DNA from: Azotobacter salinestris
GTDB taxonomy: Bacteria; Pseudomonadota; Gammaproteobacteria; Pseudomonadales; Pseudomonadaceae
DNA length: 64,000 bases
Assembly (NCBI RefSeq): GCF_009363155.1
Contig: NZ_CP045302.1
Span: 2,587,001 to 2,651,000, forward strand
Direction: 5' to 3'
Positions 44,917 to 54,002 of the stretch are shown here, in pieces. The stretch's first letter is position 1. Each line of letters starts with the position of its first letter. Position numbers and translations under genes: made by a program. The notes beneath the pieces are model-generated. The model searched no databases, was not told the DNA's origin, and worked only from the letters and a program-made list of their open reading frames with translations.

Positions 44917-45375
44917 ATGAAGTTCCGCCATCGCCGCCAGCCGCCTTCCTCTCGCGTCCGGCTGGCGGGATACCCTCTGTGGCTGTGCCTGCCGGCTCTC
45001 GCTCTTTGCCTGTCCGCAACGCTGCCGAGCGCGGCATCGGAAGCCCCCATCGATTGCGGGGCGGCCGTTTCCACGCCGGATCTCAATCACTGCGCCGCCC
45101 TCGAACAGGCGAAGGTCGAGCGCAAGCTCAATGCCGCCTACCAGAAGCTGGTGCAGCAGTTGTCCCAGCCGGACACGGAACTCGATGACTACACCGCAAT
45201 GCGTCAGAAGCTGCTCGAGGCCCAGCGGGCATGGATCAGGTTCCGCGAAGCCGACTGCGCCGTGCAGTACGCCATGCACGCCTCGGGTACGATCCGCACC
45301 CTGGTCCATATCGGCTGCATGCAGGAGCGGGCGGAGCAGCGCATCAAGGAGCTGGAGAACTATGTGCCCTATTGA
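44917..45375 (+). CDS. LprI-like (DUF1311) secreted protein
   Basis: A 152-residue exported protein. The signal peptide (about 1-42) is followed by a LprI/DUF1311 domain with characteristic cysteine pattern: APIDCGAAVSTPDLNHCAAL, the helix YQKLVQQLSQ, then LLEAQRAWIRFREADCAVQY and LVHIGCMQERAEQRIKELEN. Relatives include lysozyme-inhibitor lipoproteins and periplasmic proteins of unknown role. GGAGA lies 8 bases before the ATG at 44917, which decides this start over earlier ones. Confidence 0.82.
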   Translation: MKFRHRRQPPSSRVRLAGYPLWLCLPALALCLSATLPSAASEAPIDCGAAVSTPDLNHCAALEQAKVERKLNAAYQKLVQQLSQPDTELDDYTAMRQKLLEAQRAWIRFREADCAVQYAMHASGTIRTLVHIGCMQERAEQRIKELENYVPY

Positions 45376-45498
45376 CCGGCAACCGTCGCACCGCCGGCTT
45401 CGGGCTCCCGTGGATCGCCCGGCTATCCTCTGAAAATCGAAGGCGAGCCTTTCCGGCAGCCTTCACCCGTCACTGCCCGCTATCGGAGGAAGCAGCCC

Positions 45499-46341
45499 AT
45501 GGAGCGGTTCGTACAGACCAACGGCCTTCGACTGCACTGTCTGGATCATCCCGGCGGCGAGCCGCCGCTGGTGCTGATGCCCGGCCTGACCGCCAATGCC
45601 CATGCCTTTGATGGCCTGATCGCGGCGGGGCTGAGTCCGGCGCTGCGGGTGCTGGCCGTGGATCTGCGCGGGCGCGGGCTGAGCGATAAGCCGGACCGCG
45701 GCTACGGCATGGCCGAGCATGCCGCCGACGTGGTCGGCCTGCTGGATGCGCTGGGCTTGGCGCAGGTGGTGCTGGGCGGGCATTCGTTCGGCGGCCTGCT
45801 GGCCCTGTACATGGCGGCGCATTACCCCGGGAGGGTCGGCAGGCTGGTAGTGCTCGATGCGGCCTGCTCCTTCCATCCGCAGGTGCGCGAGCTGATCCAG
45901 CCGTCCCTGGACCGTCTGGGTACGGTGCATCCCTCGTGGGATGAGTATCTGGCGACGATCAAGCGGATGCCGTTCTACGCGGGCTGGTGGGACCCGGCCA
46001 TCGAAAGCGCCTACCGCGCCGACGTGGAAACCCGCGACGACGGCACGCTCAGGCCGCGCTCGCGCCCCGAGGCGATCGGCGAGGCGCTCGACGGGCTGCT
46101 CGCCGAGGACTGGCCGGGCCATCTGGCCGCCGTCCGCCAGCCCATGCTGCTGGTCAATGCCCCGGGCGCCTACGGGCCGCCGGGCACGCCGCCGGTGCTG
46201 CCGCGCGAGCAGGCGCTGGAGACGGTCGCGGCGGTGGCCGACGGACGTTACGTCGAGGTGCCCGGCAACCACATGACCATGCTCTTCGGGGAAGGCGCCG
46301 CGCGGACGGTGGAGGCGATTCTGGATTTCGTGCGCCCATAG
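45499..46341 (+). CDS. alpha/beta hydrolase
   Basis: A 280-residue hydrolase with HG-like oxyanion region (LVLMPGLTANAHAFDGL), nucleophile elbow GGHSFGG (Ser near residue 98), an Asp-bearing strand region and the catalytic His in VPGNHMTMLFGEG near residue 256. GGAGGAAG lies before the ATG. No signal peptide, so cytosolic. Substrate cannot be inferred; the family includes esterases, epoxide hydrolases and haloalkane dehalogenases. A repeat cluster separates it from thrB. Confidence 0.88.
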   Translation: MERFVQTNGLRLHCLDHPGGEPPLVLMPGLTANAHAFDGLIAAGLSPALRVLAVDLRGRGLSDKPDRGYGMAEHAADVVGLLDALGLAQVVLGGHSFGGLLALYMAAHYPGRVGRLVVLDAACSFHPQVRELIQPSLDRLGTVHPSWDEYLATIKRMPFYAGWWDPAIESAYRADVETRDDGTLRPRSRPEAIGEALDGLLAEDWPGHLAAVRQPMLLVNAPGAYGPPGTPPVLPREQALETVAAVADGRYVEVPGNHMTMLFGEGAARTVEAILDFVRP

Positions 46342-46420
46342 CCGGGCAGGTGGTGGAAAAGCGCTGCGCGCGTTTTCCACCCTACCGTCCGGTACCAGGC
46401 CAAGCGGCGGTGCCAGCGTT

Positions 46421-46537
46421 GCGTAGGGCGGGTTAGCCGCCATGCGGCGTAACCCGCCAAGGATGCCGGCAGGCATCCCCATTGCCGGCCTCGCGGCCGG
46501 TCGGTGGGTTACAGCCTGCGGCCTAACCCACCCTACG
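46421..46537 (-). repeat. dispersed palindromic repeat, copy B
   Basis: About 117 bp, near-identical to the reverse complement of 31877-31994 (same flanks GCGTAGGG...CCCTACG, same core CGGCAATGGGGATGCC on the opposite strand). Just to its left, 46349-46378, is a GTGGAAAAGCGC / GCGTTTTCCAC hairpin of the second repeat family. Confidence 0.85.
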
Positions 46538-46562
46538 TGGGACTGGGGTTTTACGACGGGGA

Positions 46563-47513
46563 TTACAGGGCGAAGGGCAGGGCGACCTGGACGTGGCGGC
46601 GCGCCTGCAGGCGGCAGCGGAACACTTCGGGGTCGTGGATCAGCACCTGCTGGCCGGCGAAGGCCTGGGCGGCGATCAGCCGGGACAGCCAGAAGCGCAG
46701 GCAGGCGATGCGCAGCATGGCCGGCCAGAGTTCGGCCTCGGCGGCGCGGAACGGGCGTTTGGCCGAGTAGGCGGCGAGCATGGCCTGGGTGAGCTGCGGA
46801 TCGAGGGGGCCGTCTTCCCGGGAGCACCAGTCGTTCACGGCGATCGCCAGGTCGTAGAGCATCGGGCCGGAGAAGGCGTTGTAGAAGTCGATCACCCCGG
46901 TCAGATGCGCACCGTCGAACAGCACATTGTCGCGGAACAGGTCGGCGTGCAGGTTGGCCGCAGGCAGAGCGAGCAGGCGGGCCTTCAGCCGGGCGACCTC
47001 GGCCAGCGCCTCGCGCAGCAGCGGCAGCTGCTCGTCCGGCAGCGACAGGGCGAGTTCCGGGCCCTTTTCCTGCATCCATTCCAAGCCGCGGTCGCTGGGC
47101 CGCGGCAGCGGGTTCTTGCAGGTCGCGAGGTGCAGGCGGGCGAGCAGGCTGCCGACTTCGCGACAGTGGTGCGCGTTGGGCTCCTGCACGTGCCTGCCGG
47201 GCAGGCGCGGCTGCAGCAGCGCCGGCTTCTCGGCCAGCTTGCGCAGGGCCTGGCCGTCGGTGGTGCGCAGGGCGTAGGGCACCGGCAGGTCGGCCGTGTG
47301 CAGCACGTCGAGCAGTTCGATGAAGAACGGCAGATCGTCCATCTGGCCGCGTTCGACCAGGGTCAGGACGTACTCGCCCTGTTCCATGCTGACGAAGAAG
47401 TTGCTGTTCTCGCTGCCTTCGGCAATGCCTTGGAAATCCAGCAGCCGGCCGAGCCCGTAGGGCGCGACGAAGGTTTCCAGCTCGTGGCGTTCGAGAGGGG
47501 TAAAAACCGACAT
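46563..47513 (-). CDS. thrB: homoserine kinase (ThrB, APH-fold type)
   Basis: Phosphorylates homoserine in threonine biosynthesis. The 316-residue protein belongs to the aminoglycoside-phosphotransferase-fold homoserine kinases of pseudomonads: N-terminal MSVFTPLERHELETFVAPYG, ATP-site ENSNFFVSMEQGEYVLTL, catalytic loop NLHADLFRDNVLFDG (Asp near residue 195) and metal Asp in LTGVIDFYNAFSGPMLYDLA. The minus-strand DUF2782 gene lies 16 bases upstream, so they form a two-gene operon divergent from polA. Confidence 0.95.
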   Translation of the reverse strand: MSVFTPLERHELETFVAPYGLGRLLDFQGIAEGSENSNFFVSMEQGEYVLTLVERGQMDDLPFFIELLDVLHTADLPVPYALRTTDGQALRKLAEKPALLQPRLPGRHVQEPNAHHCREVGSLLARLHLATCKNPLPRPSDRGLEWMQEKGPELALSLPDEQLPLLREALAEVARLKARLLALPAANLHADLFRDNVLFDGAHLTGVIDFYNAFSGPMLYDLAIAVNDWCSREDGPLDPQLTQAMLAAYSAKRPFRAAEAELWPAMLRIACLRFWLSRLIAAQAFAGQQVLIHDPEVFRCRLQARRHVQVALPFAL

Positions 47514-47529
47514 GTTCAGGAGGGCTCAC

Positions 47530-47817
47530 TTACCATTCGAAGATTTTCCAGGCGGGGATCCGCATGGTCGGCTCGTCGGAGCGCACGAAGTTGGCATCGT
47601 TGCCGTCGGCGCGCACCAGGAAATAGGGTTTGCCAAACTTGGGGGTGACCTTGATGGCATAGAGGAAGCCATTGACGCGGTATTCCTCGATGGTCTTGTC
47701 GTCCTCCTCGCGGATGGTCACGTCGGGCTCGCCGGACGGTGCATCCTGCTGAGCGAAGACGCCAACCGCACCGAAGGCCAGCAGACCGGCCAGCAGCAGG
47801 CGAGGGAAGGTGTGCAT
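47530..47817 (-). CDS. DUF2782 family secreted small protein
   Basis: A 95-residue protein with a signal peptide (about 1-22, LLLAGLLAFGAVGVFA) and a small beta-rich domain: EPDVTIREEDDKTIEEYRVN and FLYAIKVTPKFGKPYFLVRA. It matches the DUF2782 family, encoded between thrB and polA in pseudomonads. Role unknown, predicted periplasmic. GGACAAGG precedes the start. Divergent from polA across 73 bases. Confidence 0.88.
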   Translation of the reverse strand: MHTFPRLLLAGLLAFGAVGVFAQQDAPSGEPDVTIREEDDKTIEEYRVNGFLYAIKVTPKFGKPYFLVRADGNDANFVRSDEPTMRIPAWKIFEW

Positions 47818-47890
47818 GGTAACCTTGTCCTTTCGTCGTCAAGTCTTGTCATTCTAGCGCCGCACCCGCGGAAAAGGTTGATTCTTCGTC

Positions 47891-50617
47891 ATGGCCCAGA
47901 CCCCTCTCGTCCTGGTGGACGGCTCCTCCTACCTGTACCGCGCCTTCCACGCCCTGCCGCCGCTGACCACCTCCGCTGGCCTGCCCACCGGGGCGGTGAA
48001 GGGCGTGCTGAACATGCTGCTCAGCCTGCGCAGGCAGTATCCGGACAGCCCCTTCGCGGTGGTGTTCGACGCCAAGGGGCCGACCTTCCGCGACGAACTG
48101 TTCGAGCACTACAAGTCGCACCGCCCGCCGATGCCCGACGACCTGCGGGTGCAGATCGAGGCGCTGCACGCCTGCGTGCGGGCGCTCGGCCTGCCGCTCC
48201 TGTGCATCGACGGGGTGGAGGCCGACGACGTGATCGGCACCCTGGCCTGCTCGAGCGCTGCCGTTGATCGGCCGGTAGTGATCTCCACCGGCGACAAGGA
48301 CATGGCGCAGCTGGTCGACGGCCACATCAGCCTGGTCAACACCATGACCGGCAGCCGGCTGGACCGTGCCGGGGTGGTGGAGAAGTTCGGCGTCGGCCCG
48401 GAGCTGATCATCGACTTCCTGGCGCTGATGGGCGACAAGGTGGACAACATCCCCGGCGTGCCGGGGGTCGGCGAGAAGACCGCGCTCGGCCTGCTGCAGG
48501 GGCTGGGCGGTGGCCTCGACACCATCTATGCCAGTCTCGACAAGGTGGCGGAACTGCCGATCCGCGGCGCCAGGTCGCTGGCCGCCAGGCTCGAGGAGCA
48601 CCGCGAGATGGCCTACCTGTCCTACCAGCTGGCGACCATCAAGACCGACGTGGCGCTGGATATCGAGGTTGAGGCGCTGCACCCGGCGGCGGCGGACCGC
48701 ACGGCGCTGATCGAGCTGTACCGCGAGCTGGAGTTCAAGAGCTGGCTGGACGAGCTGCTGCGCGAGGCCGGCGCGGACGGCCCCGCGGCGGACCCGGCGG
48801 CGCCCCAGGCGCACTACGAGACCGTGCTCGACCGGGAGCGCTTCGCGGCCTGGCTGGGCAAGCTGGCGCAGGCCGAGCTGATCGCCTTCGACAGCGAAAC
48901 CACCAGCCTGGACGCCCAGCAGGCGGAGCTGGTCGGCCTGTCCTTCGCCGTCTCCCCTCACGAGGCGGCCTATATCCCGCTGGCGCACAGCTACATGGGC
49001 GTGCCCGAGCAGCTCGACCGCGACGCCGTGCTGGCCGCGCTCAAGCCGCTGCTCGAGGACCCGGCCCGGGCCAAGGTCGGCCAGCACGCCAAGTACGACA
49101 TGAACGTGCTGGCGCACTACGGCATCGAGGTGCGCGGCGTGGCCTACGACACCATGCTGGAATCCTACGTGCTGGACTCCACGGCGACCCGTCACGACAT
49201 GGACAGCCTGGCGCTGAAGTACCTCGGCCACGGCACCATCCGCTTCGAGGACATCGCCGGCAAGGGCGCCAAGCAGCTGACCTTCGACCAGATCGCCCTG
49301 GAGCAGGCCGGCCCCTACGCGGCCGAGGACGCCGACGTGACCCTGCGCCTGCACCAGTGCCTGTGGCAGAAGCTCGAGGCCATCCCGGCGCTGGCGAAGG
49401 TGCTGACCGAGATCGAGATGCCGCTGGTGCCGGTGCTGGCGCGCATCGAGCGCCACGGCGCGCTGGTCGACGCCAAACTGCTCGGCGAGCAGAGCCTGGA
49501 GCTGGGCGGGAAGCTGCAGCAGCTGGAGCGCGAGGCCTTTGATCTGGCCGGCGAGGCGTTCAACCTGGCCTCGCCCAAGCAGCTCTGCGCCATCCTCTAC
49601 GAAAAACTCGGCCTGCCGGTCCTGTCCAAGACCGCCAAGGGCCAGCCGTCCACCGCCGAGAGCGTGCTCGCCGAGCTGGCCGAGCAGGGCTACCCGCTGC
49701 CCCAGGTGATCATGCAGCACCGCAGCCTCAGCAAGCTCAAGGGCACCTACACCGACAAGCTGCCGCAGCAGATCAACCCGCGCACCGGACGCATCCACAC
49801 CAGCTACCACCAGGCGGTGACCGCCACCGGGCGGCTGTCCTCCTCGGACCCGAACCTGCAGAACATCCCGATCCGCACTCCCGAAGGCCGGCGCATCCGC
49901 CAGGCCTTCGTCGCACCGCCGGGCTACAAGCTGGTGGCCGCCGACTACTCGCAGATCGAGCTGCGCATCATGGCCCACCTGGCCCGGGACGAGGGCCTGC
50001 TGGACGCCTTCCGCCACGACCGCGACGTGCACCGCGCCACCGCCGCCGAGGTGTTCGGCGTCGAGCTGGAGCAGGTCACCCATGATCAGCGGCGCAGCGC
50101 CAAGGCGATCAACTTCGGGCTGATCTACGGGATGAGCGCCTTCGGCCTGGCCAAGCAGATCGGCGTCGACCGCAAGCAGGCCCAGGCCTACATCGACCGC
50201 TACTTCGCCAGATACCCCGGCGTGCTCGCCTACATGGAGCGCACCCGGGCGCAGGCCGCCGAGCAGGGCTACGTGGAGACCCTGTTCGGCCGCCGCCTGT
50301 ACCTGCCGGAGATCCAGTCGAAGAACGGCGCCCTGCGCAAGGCCGCCGAGCGCACGGCGATCAACGCGCCGATGCAGGGCAGCGCGGCGGACATCATCAA
50401 GCGCGCCATGGTGACGGTGGACGCCTGGCTGCTGGAGAGCGGGCTGGATGCGCGGATGATCCTGCAGGTGCACGACGAACTGGTGCTGGAGGTGCGCGAG
50501 GACCAGGTCGAGGCGCTCAAGGCCGGCTTGCTGCCGCGCATGAGCGGCGCCGCCGCGCTGGACGTGCCGCTGCTGGTGGAGGCCGGGGTCGGCGGCAACT
50601 GGGACGAGGCGCACTGA
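47891..50617 (+). CDS. polA: DNA polymerase I
   Basis: Repair and Okazaki-fragment polymerase of 908 residues. The 5'-3' exonuclease domain (about 1-290) has [28 protein letters not shown] and [10 protein letters not shown]. The 3'-5' exonuclease domain (about 310-500) keeps its acidic residues ([27 protein letters not shown]), so proofreading should be active. The polymerase domain has motif [17 protein letters not shown], the O-helix [16 protein letters not shown] and motif [11 protein letters not shown]. Followed by a small-RNA gene, the classic position of Spot 42 or ErsA. Confidence 0.98.
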   Translation: MAQTPLVLVDGSSYLYRAFHALPPLTTSAGLPTGAVKGVLNMLLSLRRQYPDSPFAVVFDAKGPTFRDELFEHYKSHRPPMPDDLRVQIEALHACVRALGLPLLCIDGVEADDVIGTLACSSAAVDRPVVISTGDKDMAQLVDGHISLVNTMTGSRLDRAGVVEKFGVGPELIIDFLALMGDKVDNIPGVPGVGEKTALGLLQGLGGGLDTIYASLDKVAELPIRGARSLAARLEEHREMAYLSYQLATIKTDVALDIEVEALHPAAADRTALIELYRELEFKSWLDELLREAGADGPAADPAAPQAHYETVLDRERFAAWLGKLAQAELIAFDSETTSLDAQQAELVGLSFAVSPHEAAYIPLAHSYMGVPEQLDRDAVLAALKPLLEDPARAKVGQHAKYDMNVLAHYGIEVRGVAYDTMLESYVLDSTATRHDMDSLALKYLGHGTIRFEDIAGKGAKQLTFDQIALEQAGPYAAEDADVTLRLHQCLWQKLEAIPALAKVLTEIEMPLVPVLARIERHGALVDAKLLGEQSLELGGKLQQLEREAFDLAGEAFNLASPKQLCAILYEKLGLPVLSKTAKGQPSTAESVLAELAEQGYPLPQVIMQHRSLSKLKGTYTDKLPQQINPRTGRIHTSYHQAVTATGRLSSSDPNLQNIPIRTPEGRRIRQAFVAPPGYKLVAADYSQIELRIMAHLARDEGLLDAFRHDRDVHRATAAEVFGVELEQVTHDQRRSAKAINFGLIYGMSAFGLAKQIGVDRKQAQAYIDRYFARYPGVLAYMERTRAQAAEQGYVETLFGRRLYLPEIQSKNGALRKAAERTAINAPMQGSAADIIKRAMVTVDAWLLESGLDARMILQVHDELVLEVREDQVEALKAGLLPRMSGAAALDVPLLVEAGVGGNWDEAH

Positions 50618-50702
50618 GCCGCGCCGCCTCAACGCCATCGAGAAGACGGAAATTCCCCCTGGAAAGCTGCATTTTCCGCTGAAAATGTTTTTCGGTCCGA
50701 CT

Positions 50703-50730
50703 GAACTTTTGGAGCAACCGTGCAGTCAGA
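50703..50730 (+). promoter_or_regulatory. sigma-22 (AlgU/RpoE-type) promoter of the small RNA
   Basis: GAACTT at 50703-50708 and TCAGA at 50726-50730 with 17 bases between, matching the envelope-stress consensus GAACTT-N16/17-TCnnA. Transcription would begin about 6-8 bases further on. Confidence 0.72.
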
Positions 50731-50736
50731 CCCGTA

Positions 50737-50862
50737 CGACTGGCTGAAAAGCCTCTCGATGCTCCTTGTTGTGTTAAGTGTTGGCAGATATTCGGACTCC
50801 CTGGAGTCCGAAGTTAAACCCCGGACTTCTCCCTCCCCCACATGAAGTCCGGGGTTTTTTTT
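50737..50862 (+). ncRNA. ersA: ErsA-like small regulatory RNA (Spot 42 position)
   Basis: A predicted transcript of about 126 bases between the sigma-22 promoter and a strong terminator, in the gap after polA. It contains a first hairpin TTCGGACTCC / GGAGTCCGAA (50791-50812), then the terminator stem whose loop is C-rich and single-stranded (TCTCCCTCCCCCACAT), suited to pair with ribosome-binding sites. In P. aeruginosa the envelope-stress RNA ErsA (132 nt, sigma-22-dependent, Hfq-bound) lies in the same place. No open frame covers it. Identity rests on position, size, promoter and C-rich loop, not on alignment. Exact 5' end is estimated. Confidence 0.72.
50817..50862 (+). terminator. Rho-independent terminator of the small RNA
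   Basis: Stem AACCCCGGACTTC / GAAGTCCGGGGTT with a 14-base C-rich loop and eight consecutive T. Very strong and also ends any polA read-through. Confidence 0.93.
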
Positions 50863-51131
50863 GCTTCATTGCCTCGGCCCGGGCATCGCGGTCCGGCGGA
50901 GCGGTTCGCCCGGGAAACCTGAAACCGGGGAAAAAGACGGCACAGCCGGCCGGAAAACGGAAACGGAAAGGCGCCGATACGGCCCCGGTTGCGCGGGAGA
51001 GGCCGACGGCGTGGCATTGGCGTAGGGAGTGAGGGCGGCTCTCCCGCCGCTTCGATCGCCAGGGGGGGGGCAGGGGAGCGGGAGAGCCTAACGCGGTAAC
51101 GGCCCGGTCGGAGGTCCGGGCCGGAAAATGC
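50863..51131. other. intergenic stretch, no gene recognised
   Basis: About 270 bases between the small RNA and the convergent glycine-zipper gene. It contains a run of nine G near 51062-51070 and a GGCCCGGTCGGAGGTCCGGGCC hairpin just before 51123 that may terminate the minus-strand gene poorly placed for it. No coding content is supported. Confidence 0.45.
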
Positions 51132-51533
51132 TTAGCGGATGGTGCGCAGCGCGTCGCTGGCGTCGGCCAGGGCGGTGGTCTTGGGCTTCTTCGGATGCGG
51201 ACGGTTGCCGCGGATCTCGACCTTGTCGCCGGCGGCGAAGACGCGGTTCGGCGAGCGCACCGTCTTCAGCTCGCCACTGTCGGTGCGGACCACGTAGGCA
51301 CGGTCGCTGCCACCAGTTGCGTCCTGGGCGGAGCCGCCGAACAGCGCACCGATGCCGGCACCGACCAGGGCGCCGATCGGCCCGCCAACGGCGCCGACCA
51401 TCATGCCGGTCATGCCACCTGTTGCCTTGCCGGAGGTCTGATCCTTCACTTCACGAACGATCTCGTCTGCGTTGACGGTGCCGATGGTGGTCAGCAGGCC
51501 AAAGGTCAGAGCCAGGATGCCGAGCTTTTTCAT
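51132..51533 (-). CDS. glycine-zipper domain exported protein (paralogue 1)
   Basis: A 133-residue protein with a signal peptide (about 1-22, cleaved near VNADE). The Gly-zipper hairpin at about 38-68 (GGMTGMMVGAVGGPIGALVG, AGIGALFGGSAQ) is a GxxxG-rich membrane-inserting hairpin. The C-terminal tail (DRAYVVRTDSGELKTVRSPN, DKVEIRGNRP) resembles a small beta domain for an outer-membrane or periplasmic location. GGAGG is 8 bases before the ATG. Its twin lies 430 bases upstream at 51964-52251. An Anr/FNR-type box sits 177-190 bases upstream of the start, suggesting expression at low oxygen. Function unknown. Confidence 0.78.
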   Translation of the reverse strand: MKKLGILALTFGLLTTIGTVNADEIVREVKDQTSGKATGGMTGMMVGAVGGPIGALVGAGIGALFGGSAQDATGGSDRAYVVRTDSGELKTVRSPNRVFAAGDKVEIRGNRPHPKKPKTTALADASDALRTIR

Positions 51534-51709
51534 GGCGGTTCCTCCGAGGAACTTTCAGTGGGCTACATCATGGTTATTCCACGAAACATGCCAGAGGGGT
51601 TGGCACGTAGAATCAATGACTTAGCTTCCTTTCCCCGGGCCGATTCGCGACAAAATGTCACGTCACGGACAAGCGCTTGTCGGAACTCCTCCCAAAAAAT
51701 GAACTTTCA

Positions 51710-51723
51710 TTGATCCAGGTCAA
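51710..51723. promoter_or_regulatory. Anr/FNR-type box upstream of paralogue 1
   Basis: TTGATCCAGGTCAA, one mismatch from the consensus TTGAT-N4-ATCAA, in the non-coding region upstream of the glycine-zipper gene that starts at 51533. The same core TTGATCCAG recurs before the twin gene. Confidence 0.7.
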
Positions 51724-51963
51724 GAAATCGTAGCCGCGCTTGTGCTTGCCCGCCTTGTGGGCGACGGATGGAGTTGCCGGACGGACAGGTTTGATACAGG
51801 ACAGAGGAGGAGCGGCACGGCCACGGCGCAGCGCTGGCGATGGTCGCTGGCAAGGTGGGCGCGCTCGTGCGGCGTGCGGCGTGTGGCGTGTGGCGTGTGG
51901 CGGGCGGGGAGGGAAAGGCGCTCCCGGCAGAGGGCGGCGAGGCAGCGGCCGGGAGCGGTCCGC
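51724..51963. other. non-coding stretch with GTGTGGC tandem repeat
   Basis: Gap between the two twin genes on the upstream side of paralogue 1. It contains a short tandem repeat of GCGTGTG-type 7-mers (about 51866-51904). Short frames on both strands are low-complexity and not called. Confidence 0.5.
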
Positions 51964-52251
51964 TCAGTTGGGCGCGCGCAGCGCCTTGCTCTCGCCGTCG
52001 CTGCCCCCGGTCTCGTAGCTGCGCTCGCTGAGACCGGCAGCCTCCTGGGCGGTGCCGCCGAACAGCGCGCCGATGCCGGCACCGATCAGCATGCCGAGCG
52101 GGCCGCCGATGGCGCCGATCATCATGCCGTTCATGCCACCCAGCGACCTGCCGGTGGTCTGGTCTTCGGTTTCCTTGACCGCCTCGGCGGCATGGGCGCT
52201 GCCGAGCGCCGACAGGCTGAGGATCAGGGTCAGGATCGCGAAGTTCTTCAT
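51964..52251 (-). CDS. glycine-zipper domain exported protein (paralogue 2)
   Basis: A 95-residue protein with a signal peptide (about 1-21, cleaved near AHAAE), then KETEDQTTGRSLGGMNGMM and the Gly-zipper hairpin (GAIGGPLGMLIGAGIGALFG). It is clearly a paralogue of the 51132-51533 protein but lacks its C-terminal 35-residue extension. I choose the ATG 52251, 6 bases after GGAGGA; another ATG two codons earlier overlaps that site. A perfect Anr/FNR-type box lies 156-169 bases upstream. Probably arose by tandem duplication. Confidence 0.78.
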   Translation of the reverse strand: MKNFAILTLILSLSALGSAHAAEAVKETEDQTTGRSLGGMNGMMIGAIGGPLGMLIGAGIGALFGGTAQEAAGLSERSYETGGSDGESKALRAPN

Positions 52252-52406
52252 GGACATTCCTCCGTGGAACATTTCAGGTTTCTGCTGCTTCCTTGACCCG
52301 CCCGACTCACATCGCCGTCCTGAGGTGTCAGGAACCGGAAGTGGCGGGCGGCACCCGGGCGCTGCGCTGTTGGCGTCGCCCGTCGAAACAAAAAGCAATG
52401 GTTTTG

Positions 52407-52420
52407 TTGATCCAGATCAA
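52407..52420. promoter_or_regulatory. Anr/FNR-type box upstream of paralogue 2
   Basis: TTGATCCAGATCAA, a perfect match to TTGAT-N4-ATCAA, 156-169 bases before the glycine-zipper start at 52251 and 218 bases before the divergent trhP gene. It could serve either, but its twin before paralogue 1 argues for the glycine-zipper genes. Confidence 0.82.
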
Positions 52421-52637
52421 TGCGCGACGGGCGATTTTCTGCCTTTGAGTAGCCAATCGCTGCCTGATCACGTCCGTAAAGCCCCATGATACGTGGGTTT
52501 TTAATTTATGCAGAATTCGTACCGCATAAAATAAATGGAAATGGTGGCCCTTGCCCACATCCATCGGAAAGGGCGCACATCCCGGCAAAGCGCAGTAGAA
52601 TCCTTCGCCCTTTTGCTGCCCCGCGAGTCGCTGCGCC

Positions 52638-53999
52638 ATGACCGCCTCCGTCTTCCGTCCCGAACTGCTGTCCCCCGCCGGCACCCTCAAGTCCATGCGC
52701 TATGCCTTCGCCTACGGCGCCGATGCGGTGTATGCCGGGCAGCCGCGCTACAGCCTGCGGGTGCGCAACAACGAGTTCGATCATGCCCACCTGGCGCTCG
52801 GCATCGACGAGGCCCACGCCCAGGGCAAGCAGTTCTACGTGGTGGTCAACATCGCCCCGCACAACGCCAAGCTGAAGACCTTCCTCAAGGACCTGCAGCC
52901 GGTGATCGACATGCAGCCGGATGCGCTGATCATGTCCGACCCGGGGCTGATCATGCTGGTGCGCGAGCACTTTCCGGAGATGGCCATCCACCTCTCGGTG
53001 CAGGCCAACGCGGTGAACTGGGCCAGCGTGGAGTTCTGGCGCCGTCAGGGGCTGACCCGGACGATTCTCTCCCGCGAGCTGTCGCTGGAGGAAATCGGCG
53101 AGATGCGCGAGCGGGTGCCGGGCATGGAGCTTGAGGTGTTCGTCCACGGCGCGCTGTGCATGGCCTATTCCGGACGCTGCCTGCTGTCCGGCTACATCAA
53201 TCACCGCGACCCCAACCAGGGCACCTGCACCAACGCCTGCCGCTGGGAGTACAAGGCCCACGAGGGCAAGGAAGACGAGCTGGGCAACATCGTCCACGTC
53301 CAGGAGCCGGTCCGGGTGCAGCCGGGCGAGCCGACCCTCGGCAGCGGCGCGCCCACCGAGCGGCTGATGCTGCTCGAGGAAAGCAAGCGACCGGGCGAGT
53401 ACATGGAGGCCTTCGAGGACGAGCACGGCACCTACATCATGAACTCCAAGGACCTGCGCGCCGTGCAGCACGTCGAGCGGCTGGTGCAGATGGGCGTGCA
53501 TTCGCTGAAGATCGAGGGCCGCACCAAGAGCCACTACTATGTGGCGCGCACCGCCCAGGTCTACCGCAAGGCGATCGACGACGCGGTGGCCGGCCGGCCG
53601 TTCGACAAGTCCTTGATGGACACCCTGGAGTCGCTGGCCCACCGCGGCTACACCGAGGGCTTCCTGCGCCGCCACGTGCACGACGAGTACCAGAACTACG
53701 CCTACGGCTATTCGCTGTCCGAGCGCCAGCAGTTCGTCGGCGAGCTGACCGGCGAGCGTCGCAACGGTCTGGCCGAGGTGCAGGTGAAGAATCGCTTCGC
53801 CCTCGGCGACCGCCTGGAGCTGATGACCCCCCAGGGCAACCTGAACTTCCGTCTGGAAGCCCTGGAGAACAAGCGCGGCGAGCGTACCGAGGTAGCGCCG
53901 GGCGACGGCCACACCCTCTACCTGCCGGTGCCGGAGGGCGTGGACCTCGGCTATGCCCTCCTGATGCGCGAGCTGGACGGCGCCACCACCCGCGGCTGA
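52638..53999 (+). CDS. trhP: U32-family tRNA hydroxylation protein TrhP (YegQ)
   Basis: Prephenate-dependent tRNA uridine hydroxylase of the U32 family, acting on position 34 of tRNA. The 453-residue protein has FRPELLSPAGTLKSMRYAFA, YGADAVYAGQPRYSLRVRNN, the U32 signature ELEVFVHGALCMAYSGRCLL near residue 165 and cluster-binding cysteines (SGRCLLSGYINHRDPNQGTC then NACRWEY). SLKIEGRTKSHYYVARTAQV follows. It was long annotated as a peptidase. Convergent with the EAL gene, 3 bases apart. Confidence 0.92.
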   Translation: MTASVFRPELLSPAGTLKSMRYAFAYGADAVYAGQPRYSLRVRNNEFDHAHLALGIDEAHAQGKQFYVVVNIAPHNAKLKTFLKDLQPVIDMQPDALIMSDPGLIMLVREHFPEMAIHLSVQANAVNWASVEFWRRQGLTRTILSRELSLEEIGEMRERVPGMELEVFVHGALCMAYSGRCLLSGYINHRDPNQGTCTNACRWEYKAHEGKEDELGNIVHVQEPVRVQPGEPTLGSGAPTERLMLLEESKRPGEYMEAFEDEHGTYIMNSKDLRAVQHVERLVQMGVHSLKIEGRTKSHYYVARTAQVYRKAIDDAVAGRPFDKSLMDTLESLAHRGYTEGFLRRHVHDEYQNYAYGYSLSERQQFVGELTGERRNGLAEVQVKNRFALGDRLELMTPQGNLNFRLEALENKRGERTEVAPGDGHTLYLPVPEGVDLGYALLMRELDGATTRG

Positions 54000-54002
54000 G
54001 GC

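Noticed and set aside
47849-50638. Minus-strand frame of 929 codons across polA
   Set aside because: Shadow frame of polA, including its repeats of Leu/Gln/Gly; no recognisable domain.
51866-51904. Short GTGTGGC tandem repeat considered as a CRISPR-like or VNTR locus
   Set aside because: Units are about 7 bases without spacers, so it is a simple-sequence tract, not CRISPR.
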